From: Cytophagales bacterium
GTDB lineage: Bacteria; Bacteroidota; Bacteroidia; Cytophagales; Amoebophilaceae
Assembly (NCBI GenBank): GCA_022360235.1
Contig: JAKSDE010000367.1
Coordinates: 1-11,976 of the forward strand
Length of the DNA stretch: 11,976 nucleotides
Direction: 5' to 3'
The notes beneath the pieces are model-generated. The model made no database searches and was not told where the DNA came from. It saw only the letters and a list, made by a program, of their open reading frames with translations. Every line of letters starts with the position of its first letter. Position 1 is the first letter of the stretch. Below, piece by piece: positions 6,099 to 11,976 of the stretch. Made by a program: the position numbers and the translations under genes.

Positions 6099-6648
6099 TC
6101 CAAGGTTAAAAGAGAAATATTTAAAAGAGATTATTCCTACGCTAAAGGAAAAAATGCAATACAAGTCAGTAATGCAGGTGCCTAGGCTAAAGAAAATATG
6201 TATTAACCAAGGACTCGGTGCCGCAGTGACTGATAAAAAACTCATCGAAGTAGCTATCGAAGAACTAACAGCTATCACAGGTCAGAAAGCAGTACCTACG
6301 ACAGCAAAGAAAGCTATTTCAAATTTTAAGGTGAGAAAAGGTATGCCTATTGGTGTTAGGGTTACCTTGCGTGGTAAAAAGATGTATGAATTTTTTGATA
6401 GACTCGTTACAGTAGCACTTCCACGAGTGAGGGACTTTAGAGGAGTAAGTGAAAAAAGCTTTGATGGTAAGGGCAACTATACACTAGGAATTAGAGAACA
6501 AGTTATCTTTTTTGAAATTAGTATGGCTAAGGTCAGTAAGGTTACAGGGATGAACATTACCTTTGTTACTAATACAAAAAGCGACAAAGAAGCGTATGAA
6601 TTATTGAGAGCTTTGGGAATGCCTTTCAAAGATTTAAATTTAAATTAA
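6091..6648 (+). CDS. rplE: 50S ribosomal protein L5 (uL5)
   Basis: Binds 5S rRNA and helps form the central protuberance, contacting P-site tRNA. Key stretches are [14 protein letters not shown] (30-43), [20 protein letters not shown] (70-89), the tRNA-contacting loop [13 protein letters not shown] (108-120) and LGIREQVIF (132-140). The 185-residue length is normal. It overlaps rplX by 8 bp. Its stop is followed directly by the rpsN ATG with no intervening base. Confidence 0.98.
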   Translation: MTDPRLKEKYLKEIIPTLKEKMQYKSVMQVPRLKKICINQGLGAAVTDKKLIEVAIEELTAITGQKAVPTTAKKAISNFKVRKGMPIGVRVTLRGKKMYEFFDRLVTVALPRVRDFRGVSEKSFDGKGNYTLGIREQVIFFEISMAKVSKVTGMNITFVTNTKSDKEAYELLRALGMPFKDLNLN

Positions 6649-6918
6649 ATGGCAAAAGAATCAGTTAAAGCACGAGAAAGAAAACGCCAGAAGTTAGTTG
6701 CTAGATACGCAGCAAAACGGGCCGAATTGAAAGCAAAAGGTGATTATGCAGCCTTAGATAAGCTTCCCCAAAATGCCTCTCCCGTAAGATTGCATAATAG
6801 ATGCAGGGTTACAGGAAGGCCTAAGGGATACATGAAAAAATTTGGTATCTCCAGAGTCATCTTTAGGGAGTGGGCTTCGCAAGGGAAAATACCTGGAATC
6901 ACCAAAGCTAGTTGGTAA
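6649..6918 (+). CDS. rpsN: 30S ribosomal protein S14 (uS14), zinc-free long form
   Basis: Head protein of the 30S subunit, interacting with S3 and S10. It is the long, zinc-independent C-minus form: 89 residues with a single cysteine (Cys52, in RCRVTGRP) and none of the four ligands of the short zinc form. [20 protein letters not shown] and the C-terminus [22 protein letters not shown] are diagnostic. Its position between rplE and rpsH is the standard spc layout. The 86-bp gap after it is one of the largest in the cluster and carries a second promoter candidate. Confidence 0.97.
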   Translation: MAKESVKARERKRQKLVARYAAKRAELKAKGDYAALDKLPQNASPVRLHNRCRVTGRPKGYMKKFGISRVIFREWASQGKIPGITKASW

Positions 6919-6929
6919 TCTCCTTTAGC

Positions 6930-6960
6930 TTTGATTTTTCAAGAAAATATAGTAAGTTTG
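6930..6960 (+). promoter_or_regulatory. Internal Bacteroidetes-type promoter before rpsH
   Basis: TTTG (6930-6933), a 19-bp spacer and TAAGTTTG (6953-6960) match the Bacteroidetes -33/-7 consensus exactly, with the same spacer as the rplC promoter candidate. It sits in the 86-bp gap before rpsH, one of the few places with room for it. A start near 6964-6968 would give a leader of about 40 nt. The inverted repeat TGCGT-N7-ACGCA (6959-6975) overlaps its downstream edge. Confidence 0.55.
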
Positions 6961-7004
6961 CGTCCTTTTTACGCACTAAATTTAACAAATAGGCTGAAAA
7001 GAAG

Positions 7005-7406
7005 ATGACTACAGATCCAATTGCTGATTATTTGACAAGAGTTAGAAACGCGATCAAAGCGAAACATAGGACCGTAGAGATACCTTTATCCAATATTAAA
7101 AAAGCAATTACAGAAATATTGCACGATCAAGGCTATATCCAGCACTATAAACTTGATAGCGAAGCAAATGTGCAAGGAACTATCAAAATAGCTCTAAAAT
7201 ATGATCCTAACACAAAAGAATCAGCTATTGTTAAACTAAAAAGAGTGAGTAAACCTGGATTAAGGAAGTATGCAAAAACAAATGCCTTACCTAAAGTGCT
7301 AAACGGATTAGGTATTGCCATTATATCTACCTCCAAAGGCGTGATGAGTGACAAAGAAGCGAGAAAAATGAATGTAGGAGGAGAGGTATTATGTTATGTT
7401 TATTAG
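7005..7406 (+). CDS. rpsH: 30S ribosomal protein S8 (uS8)
   Basis: Central-domain 16S rRNA-binding protein. In E. coli it represses the spc operon by binding mRNA that mimics its rRNA site. The 133-residue protein has [20 protein letters not shown] (1-20) and the diagnostic C-terminal [20 protein letters not shown] (108-127), ending in LCYVY. The start is the canonical ATG, without a Shine-Dalgarno. It is the first gene behind the internal promoter candidate, so it may head a second transcript that supplements the main one. I saw no obvious copy of the helix-21 mimic in the upstream gap, but a structure search was not possible. Confidence 0.98.
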   Translation: MTTDPIADYLTRVRNAIKAKHRTVEIPLSNIKKAITEILHDQGYIQHYKLDSEANVQGTIKIALKYDPNTKESAIVKLKRVSKPGLRKYAKTNALPKVLNGLGIAIISTSKGVMSDKEARKMNVGGEVLCYVY

Positions 7407-7416
7407 TATGTAAGCA

Positions 7417-7971
7417 ATGTCAAGAATAGGAAAGAATCCCATTAGATTACCTGAAGGTGTTACTGTAGCAATGGCTAAAGACAATACAGTACATGTAAAA
7501 GGCCTAAAAGGCGAGCTATCACAATACATAGAGCCTTCTATTACCGTGAAGATAGAAGAGGGGCAAGTTGTACTGCAAAGAAAATCCGATCAAAAAAGAC
7601 ACAAGGCCTTTCATGGACTTTACAGATCACTCATCAATAATATGGTGATCGGTGTAAGTGAAGGCTTTAAAAAAGCATTAGAACTAGTGGGCGTAGGTTA
7701 CAAAGCCAGCGTTCAAAACAATGTATTAGAACTCAATCTGGGATATTCCCATAGTATTTTTTTTGCTGTTCCGCCAGAGATTACTGTGAAGGCTGAGACG
7801 GTCAAAGGAAAAAACCCTGTTGTTTATCTCGAGGGGATAGATAATCAACTCGTTGGTCAAGTAGCAGCAAAACTGAAATCCTTAAGAAAAGTAGAACCTT
7901 ATAAAGGTAAAGGAATACGTTTTGTAGGCGAGAAGATTAGACGGAAGGCTGGAAAAACTACAGCTAAATAA
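7417..7971 (+). CDS. rplF: 50S ribosomal protein L6 (uL6)
   Basis: Two-domain protein at the base of the L7/L12 stalk, near the factor-binding site and sarcin-ricin loop. The start MSRIGKNPIRLPEGV, KAFHGLYRSLINNMVIGVSE, then LVGVGYKASVQNN mark the first domain and linker. The second domain ends in the bacterial signature RKVEPYKGKGIRFVGEKIRR (157-176). The length of 184 residues is normal. A 47-bp A-rich spacer follows, in which I see no promoter or hairpin. Confidence 0.98.
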   Translation: MSRIGKNPIRLPEGVTVAMAKDNTVHVKGLKGELSQYIEPSITVKIEEGQVVLQRKSDQKRHKAFHGLYRSLINNMVIGVSEGFKKALELVGVGYKASVQNNVLELNLGYSHSIFFAVPPEITVKAETVKGKNPVVYLEGIDNQLVGQVAAKLKSLRKVEPYKGKGIRFVGEKIRRKAGKTTAK

Positions 7972-8018
7972 GCCAAGGAAGTTAAAGTAAAAAACTAATC
8001 AGTAAGATATACACGAGC

Positions 8019-8372
8019 ATGAGGGTCAAGAACAAAAAGCTTGAAAGGAGATTAAGAATTAGAAGAAGAATTAGAAAAGCAGTAAGTGGAACTGCTGAGA
8101 GACCAAGGCTAGCAGTCTATAAAAGCAATCAGTGCATTTATGCACAACTCATAGACGATGAAAAAGGCCATACGCTCGTAACAGCTTCTTCGGCAGGCTT
8201 AGGAGATAAAAATGTCAATAGAGAGAAGGCAAAAAAGGTAGGAGAAAGGTTAGCCGAAAAAGCAAGAGCAAAAGATATTCATGGTGTAGTTTTTGATCGT
8301 TCAGGTTACATTTATCACGGTAAAGTGCGTGCTTTAGCAGAAGGTGCTAGAGAAAAAGGCCTTAAATTTTAA
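8019..8372 (+). CDS. rplR: 50S ribosomal protein L18 (uL18)
   Basis: 5S rRNA-binding protein of the central protuberance, acting with L5. The basic N-terminus ([20 protein letters not shown]), [20 protein letters not shown] and the C-terminal [20 protein letters not shown] (89-108) are typical. At 117 residues it is full length. It has no Shine-Dalgarno upstream, in line with its neighbours. rpsE begins 3 bp after its stop. Confidence 0.97.
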   Translation: MRVKNKKLERRLRIRRRIRKAVSGTAERPRLAVYKSNQCIYAQLIDDEKGHTLVTASSAGLGDKNVNREKAKKVGERLAEKARAKDIHGVVFDRSGYIYHGKVRALAEGAREKGLKF

Positions 8373-8375
8373 TAC

Positions 8376-8894
8376 ATGATGATTCCAATTAAAAAAAGAA
8401 TCAAAGCGAGTGAACTTGACTTACAAGAAAAGGTCGTTGCTGTAAAAAGAGTAACAAAAGTCGTTAAAGGAGGGCGTAATTTCAGCTTTTCGGCCGTAGT
8501 CGTTGTAGGAGATGGTAAGGGAGTAGTAGGCTATGGGCTGGGAAAAGCTAATGAGGCTACTGATGCTATTGCAAAGGGAGTAGATGATGCTAAGAAAAAT
8601 TTAATAAAAATTCCTATCCTCCATGGAACGTTGCCCCATGAAGCAATAGGAAAATTTGGAGGTGGGTTAATTTTATTAAAACCTGCTGCACCAGGTACAG
8701 GCGTCATTGCAGGAGGAGGAGCTCGTATAGTACTAGAAAGTGCAGGAGTGCACAACGTACTCGCTAAATCAACAGGGTCATCCAACCCTCATAATGTAGT
8801 GAAAGCAACTTTTAAAGCATTAGTACAGTTACGTGATCCTATGACCGTTGCAGCACAAAGAGGTATTTCCCTTGACAAAGTATTTAATGGATAG
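8376..8894 (+). CDS. rpsE: 30S ribosomal protein S5 (uS5)
   Basis: Sits at the mRNA entry site and helps decoding accuracy. The N-terminal double-stranded-RNA-binding domain carries [20 protein letters not shown] (26-45) and [17 protein letters not shown] (45-61). The C-terminal domain carries [20 protein letters not shown] (94-113) and [16 protein letters not shown] (134-149). The length of 172 residues is normal. Two adjacent ATGs (8376 and 8379) could serve as the start, changing the protein by one Met. rpmD begins 2 bp after the stop. Confidence 0.98.
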   Translation: MMIPIKKRIKASELDLQEKVVAVKRVTKVVKGGRNFSFSAVVVVGDGKGVVGYGLGKANEATDAIAKGVDDAKKNLIKIPILHGTLPHEAIGKFGGGLILLKPAAPGTGVIAGGGARIVLESAGVHNVLAKSTGSSNPHNVVKATFKALVQLRDPMTVAAQRGISLDKVFNG

Positions 8895-8896
8895 CC

Positions 8897-9079
8897 ATGG
8901 CAAAAATCAGCATTACCCAGGTTAGAAGTACGATTAATAGACCTCAAAAACAAAAGCTTACTATAAAAGCGCTTGGACTTGGAAAGATTAACAAAAGCGT
9001 TGAGGTTGAAGTTACGCCTCAAATTAAAGGGATGATTGATAAGGTGAAGCACTTAGTAACTATAGAAGAATTATCATGA
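8897..9079 (+). CDS. rpmD: 50S ribosomal protein L30 (uL30)
   Basis: Small 50S surface protein, present in many but not all bacteria. The 60-residue sequence starts [20 protein letters not shown] and has [20 protein letters not shown], then the [16 protein letters not shown] end, all characteristic. Its TGA overlaps the rplO start (ATGA), suggesting that the same ribosomes continue into rplO. Confidence 0.96.
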   Translation: MAKISITQVRSTINRPQKQKLTIKALGLGKINKSVEVEVTPQIKGMIDKVKHLVTIEELS

Positions 9080-9525
9080 TGCGACTAAATACCCTGAAGC
9101 CAGCTTCAGGAGCTGTAAAAAATAGAAAAAGAATTGGTAGAGGACAAGGCTCTGGTAGAGGAGGTACCTCAACAAGAGGCCATAAAGGAGCAAAATCAAG
9201 GTCAGGATACAAAAGGAAAATAGGTTTTGAAGGAGGGCAGCTTCCTTTACAAAGACGTCTTCCAAGATTCGGATTTAAAAATCGAAATAAGATTATTTAT
9301 AGACCCATTAACTTAAGTACGCTACAACATTTGATTGAAAAAGAAGCGGTTAAGTCAATTAACCCAATAGTTTTGAAAGAGCATGGCTTGATTGGGAAGC
9401 ACGATAAGTTTAAAATTTTAGGAAAAGGAGAACTCAAAACAAAAGCGGATGTAAGTGCGCACGCCTTTTCTGCTTCAGCATTAGCAGTTATCGAAAAATT
9501 AGGAGGTAAGGTCACTACTTTATAA
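9076..9525 (+). CDS. rplO: 50S ribosomal protein L15 (uL15)
   Basis: Late-assembly 50S protein with an extended basic N-terminus threading through 23S rRNA. That extension is plain: [20 protein letters not shown] (4-23), then Gly/Arg-rich text to about residue 50, followed by [19 protein letters not shown] (51-69). The C-terminal globular domain ends [18 protein letters not shown]. The length of 149 residues is normal. Either of two consecutive ATGs (9076 or 9079) may be used; the first overlaps the rpmD stop. secY follows after 6 bp. Confidence 0.97.
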   Translation: MMRLNTLKPASGAVKNRKRIGRGQGSGRGGTSTRGHKGAKSRSGYKRKIGFEGGQLPLQRRLPRFGFKNRNKIIYRPINLSTLQHLIEKEAVKSINPIVLKEHGLIGKHDKFKILGKGELKTKADVSAHAFSASALAVIEKLGGKVTTL

Positions 9526-9531
9526 ATACCT

Positions 9532-10848
9532 ATGAACAAGCTTTTTTCTACTATAAGAAACATTTTTGCTATTGAAGAGCTAAAAACACGTATTATCAAT
9601 ACCATCGGCTTTTTAATAGTGTTCAGGTTAGGCTCTTATATTGTTCTACCAGGAATTGATTCATCAAAATTAACGGGTAAAGCAAAAGGAATCTTTGGCT
9701 TGCTAGACACCTTCTTAGGAGGCGCCTTTAGCAATGCCTCTATATTTGGCCTAGGAATTATGCCTTATATCTCTGCCTCCATTGCAGTTCAACTGTTGAC
9801 AGTCGCAGTGCCCTACTTTCAAAAGCTTCAGAAAGAAGGACAGTCAGGTAGAACTAAACTAAACCAAATTACAAGAGTGCTTACCATCTTTATTGCAGCA
9901 CTTCAGTCAGTGGGCTATCTTTCTGCAGCTATCTCTGACGAAGTTATCACCATTAGTAAGCCATCTTTTGTTACGTCCTCTATGATTATCCTTACAGCAG
10001 GCACCATGTTTTGCATGTGGTTAGGAGAGAAAATTACAGATAAAGGGATTGGTAATGGTATTTCCATGCTTATTATGGTTGGTATCGTCTCTTCCCTACC
10101 CGGCGCACTTTTTGAAGAAGCGATCTCCCGAGGTATGCGAGGAGCATTATTATTTATCCTGGAAATAGTTGTGCTGTTTTTTATTGTGATAGGCGTAGTT
10201 ATGTTTATCCAGGCGACAAGAAGAATCCCTGTGCAGTATGCTAAACAAATGGTAGGCAATAAAGTGTATGGAGGACAAAGACAGTACATCCCCTTAAAAT
10301 TGAATTCAGCAGGCGTTATGCCTATCATCTTTGCACAAGCATTAATGTTTTTACCAGCATTACTGGCAAGTATATGGACAGATACAAGTGATATAGCTGC
10401 AGCAGTAGGACAAGCTTTTTCTAACTTTACGACCTGGCAATACAATTTAGTATTCAGCCTACTCATTGTAGCTTTTACTTTTTTTTATACAGCGCTCTCT
10501 ATTAATCCTAATCAGATTGCAGATGATATGAAACGAAACGGTGGTTTTATCCCCGGTGTTAAACCTGGTAAAGCCACTTCCATGTTTATAGACAATGTAT
10601 TGAGCAGAATAACGTTACCAGGCTCACTGTTCCTTGCATTAGTAGCCATTTTACCAGCTATTGCCCATCTTATAGGGATAAGTAGACAATTTAGCCAGTA
10701 TTATGGAGGTACCTCTTTATTAATTATGGTAGGAGTAATTCTAGATACATTACAGCAAGTGGAAAGCCATTTACTCATGCGTCATTATGAAGGAATGATG
10801 AAGTCAGGTAGAGTAAGAGGGCGTCTTCAAAATACTGTAATGGCTTAA
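9532..10848 (+). CDS. secY: Protein translocase subunit SecY
   Basis: Central pore of the SecYEG channel in the inner membrane, moving nascent membrane and secreted proteins. The 438 residues give the expected ten-helix pattern. Signature 1 appears as SIFGLGIMPYISASIAVQLL (70-89). Signature 2 appears as MWLGEKITDKGIGNGISMLI (162-181). Cytoplasmic loops that bind ribosome and SecA are visible as RRIPVQYAKQMVG (230-242) and GGFIPGVKPGKAT (337-349), and LKLNSAGVMPIIFAQAL (255-271) marks the seventh helix region. The C-terminal MRHYEGMMKSGRVRGR is typical for Bacteroidetes. Placement after rplO is standard and couples channel supply to ribosome supply. map follows 3 bp later. Confidence 0.98.
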   Translation: MNKLFSTIRNIFAIEELKTRIINTIGFLIVFRLGSYIVLPGIDSSKLTGKAKGIFGLLDTFLGGAFSNASIFGLGIMPYISASIAVQLLTVAVPYFQKLQKEGQSGRTKLNQITRVLTIFIAALQSVGYLSAAISDEVITISKPSFVTSSMIILTAGTMFCMWLGEKITDKGIGNGISMLIMVGIVSSLPGALFEEAISRGMRGALLFILEIVVLFFIVIGVVMFIQATRRIPVQYAKQMVGNKVYGGQRQYIPLKLNSAGVMPIIFAQALMFLPALLASIWTDTSDIAAAVGQAFSNFTTWQYNLVFSLLIVAFTFFYTALSINPNQIADDMKRNGGFIPGVKPGKATSMFIDNVLSRITLPGSLFLALVAILPAIAHLIGISRQFSQYYGGTSLLIMVGVILDTLQQVESHLLMRHYEGMMKSGRVRGRLQNTVMA

Positions 10849-10851
10849 TGT

Positions 10852-11625
10852 ATGATCTTCTTAAAGACAGTGGAAGAAATAGAACAGATTAAAGAAGGAG
10901 CAATGATTTTAAGTAAAGCGCATGGGCTCATCGCGCAGAAAATAAGACCAGGCCTAGCAACGAAGGTACTCGATGAGTTAGTAGAAGTGTTTATCAAAGA
11001 TCATCATGGAAAGCCATCTTTTAAGGGATATAAGGGCTTTCCTTTTACACTTTGTACCTCTATAGGAGAACATGTTGTGCATGGATTGCCAAGCGATTAT
11101 GAATTAAAAGAGGGAGATGTCGTTTCTGTAGATTGTGGTGTCTATTATAAAGGATTTCACAGTGATGCTGCTTTTACCTATCCTGTCGGAGAGCAGTGCC
11201 AAGAGGTGATGGACTTGCTTAAAACAACAAAGCAAGCATTATATCTCGGAATCGATGAAGTAAGCACAGGAAAACGAATAGGAGATATTGGTCATACTAT
11301 TCAAAGCTATGTAGAAAAATATAACTATTCAGTAGTACGAGAGCTGGGAGGACATGGGATCGGAAGAAGATTACACGAGGCCCCTGATATACCTAACTAT
11401 GGAAAAAGAGGGAGAGGTAGAAAAATAGAAGAAGGAATGGTTCTTGCGATTGAGCCAATGATTAACTTGGGTACAAAATACGTTGTTCAGGAAGAAAATA
11501 ATGGGTCCTTTAGAACTTTAGACAGAAAACCCTCTGTCCATTTCGAACATACGGTGGCAGTAGTCAAAGGTAGAGCTGAGATATTAACAACTTATAAATA
11601 TATAGAAGAAGTTTTTAAATTTTGA
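10852..11625 (+). CDS. map: Type I methionine aminopeptidase
   Basis: Cytosolic metalloenzyme that removes the initiator Met after deformylation, when the second residue is small. The pita-bread fold ligands are all present: Asp94 (VDCG), Asp105 (HSDAAF), His168 (GGHGIG), Glu201 (AIEPM) and Glu232 (FEHTVAV). His77 (VVHGLP) corresponds to the catalytic His79 of E. coli. At 257 residues it is the short type Ia form without an N-terminal extension. Its place between secY and infA is the usual one in Bacteroidetes and many Gram-positives. One base separates its stop from the infA start. It looks fully active. Confidence 0.98.
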   Translation: MIFLKTVEEIEQIKEGAMILSKAHGLIAQKIRPGLATKVLDELVEVFIKDHHGKPSFKGYKGFPFTLCTSIGEHVVHGLPSDYELKEGDVVSVDCGVYYKGFHSDAAFTYPVGEQCQEVMDLLKTTKQALYLGIDEVSTGKRIGDIGHTIQSYVEKYNYSVVRELGGHGIGRRLHEAPDIPNYGKRGRGRKIEEGMVLAIEPMINLGTKYVVQEENNGSFRTLDRKPSVHFEHTVAVVKGRAEILTTYKYIEEVFKF

Positions 11626-11626
11626 T

Positions 11627-11842
11627 ATGCTTAAGCAACTACCTATTGAACAAGATGGCTTTGTAGAAGAAACGCTTCCTAATGCAACGTTTAGGGTGAG
11701 GTTAGACAATGGCGTTTTAATAATGGCGTATATATCTGGAAAGATGAAAAAATATTATATAAAAATATTGCCAGGCGACAAAGTAAAGCTAGAACTTTCG
11801 CCTTATGACTTGACACAAGGACGTATCGTTTATAGGTACTAA
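11627..11842 (+). CDS. infA: Translation initiation factor IF-1
   Basis: OB-fold protein that occupies the 30S A site during initiation and assists IF2 and IF3. The 71-residue sequence follows the family closely from Ile7 on: [40 protein letters not shown] and [16 protein letters not shown]. Differences include an N-terminus of MLKQLP where MAKQ or MAKE is usual, and Tyr in place of the common His in the AHISGKM motif (here AYISGKM). Neither suggests loss of function. The start is 1 bp after map; rpmJ follows at 11872. Confidence 0.97.
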   Translation: MLKQLPIEQDGFVEETLPNATFRVRLDNGVLIMAYISGKMKKYYIKILPGDKVKLELSPYDLTQGRIVYRY

Positions 11843-11871
11843 TAATTGACAATATAAGCGGACTATTTTTT

Positions 11872-11976
11872 ATGAAAGTAAAAGCATCTGTAAAAAAGCG
11901 AAGTAGTGAATGTAAGATTGTACGCAGAAAAGGAAGAATATATATTATTAATAAGCAAAAACCAAGATTTAAACAA
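11872..11976 (+). CDS. rpmJ: 50S ribosomal protein L36 (bL36), cut by window end
   Basis: The frame opens with ATG and reads [20 protein letters not shown], then [15 protein letters not shown], when the window ends after 35 codons. The family is 37-38 residues, so only the last few codons and the stop are missing. It is the zinc-free C-minus form: of the usual Cys11, Cys14, Cys27 and His33 ligands only Cys14 remains. Bacteroidetes commonly show this form. L36 binds 23S rRNA late in 50S assembly. In this phylum rpsM, rpsK, rpsD, rpoA and rplQ normally follow. Confidence 0.93.
   Translation, partial: MKVKASVKKRSSECKIVRRKGRIYIINKQKPRFKQ

Noticed and set aside
9915-10466. 183-residue - strand frame
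   Set aside because: It is an antisense shadow of secY, whose hydrophobic codons tend to leave the opposite strand open.
11846-11851. TTGACA as a -35 box before rpmJ
   Set aside because: No matching -10 box lies at 16-18 bp, and the phylum uses a different promoter consensus.

Overview
The window is a Bacteroidetes-type ribosomal-protein supercluster, the merged S10, spc and start of the alpha operons, entirely on the + strand. From rplC onward the order is rplC-rplD-rplW-rplB-rpsS-rplV-rpsC-rplP-rpmC-rpsQ-rplN-rplX-rplE-rpsN-rpsH-rplF-rplR-rpsE-rpmD-rplO-secY-map-infA-rpmJ, and the window ends inside rpmJ. Several things point to the Bacteroidetes: map and infA directly after secY, cysteine-poor S14 and L36, almost no Shine-Dalgarno sequences, and two promoter candidates of the form TTTG-N19-TAnnTTTG. 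The AT-rich sequence, rearranged upstream flank and repeats would suit a reduced or endosymbiotic Cytophagales lineage (Amoebophilus/Cardinium-like). That placement is an inference and is not secure.

Layout. Positions 1-423 hold no convincing complete gene. They contain a richer-GC stretch of unknown origin with a two-tier hairpin, a weak terminator-like hairpin with a T-run, a six-unit heptamer repeat (251-292), a promoter candidate (317-347) and a leader with two overlapping hairpins just before rplC. rpsJ (S10), normally directly upstream of rplC, is not here. Genes rplC, rplD and rplW follow tightly. Then comes the main anomaly: 210 bp made of exactly 30 heptamers of three kinds (AACTCAG, AACCCGG, AACTAGA), ending 3 bp before the rplB start codon. 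From rplB to rpsN the genes are tight, many with overlapping or abutting ends; the widest gap is 45 bp, between rpsC and rplP. An 86-bp gap before rpsH holds a second promoter candidate with the same 19-bp spacer. The remaining genes run tightly to infA and rpmJ.

Function. Nearly everything here builds the ribosome: L3, L4, L23, L2, L22, L16, L29, L14, L24, L5, L6, L18, L30, L15 and L36 for the 50S subunit, and S19, S3, S17, S14, S8 and S5 for the 30S. It also supplies initiation factor IF-1, the SecY channel that takes nascent membrane and secreted proteins, and methionine aminopeptidase, which trims N-termini as chains leave the ribosome. All complete genes look intact, with family residues in place. 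The novelty is in the non-coding DNA: a phased heptamer array interrupting an otherwise compact essential operon, a smaller relative of it upstream of the promoter, and a leader that could act as a two-state RNA switch. I found no defence, CRISPR, metabolic or other accessory gene system.
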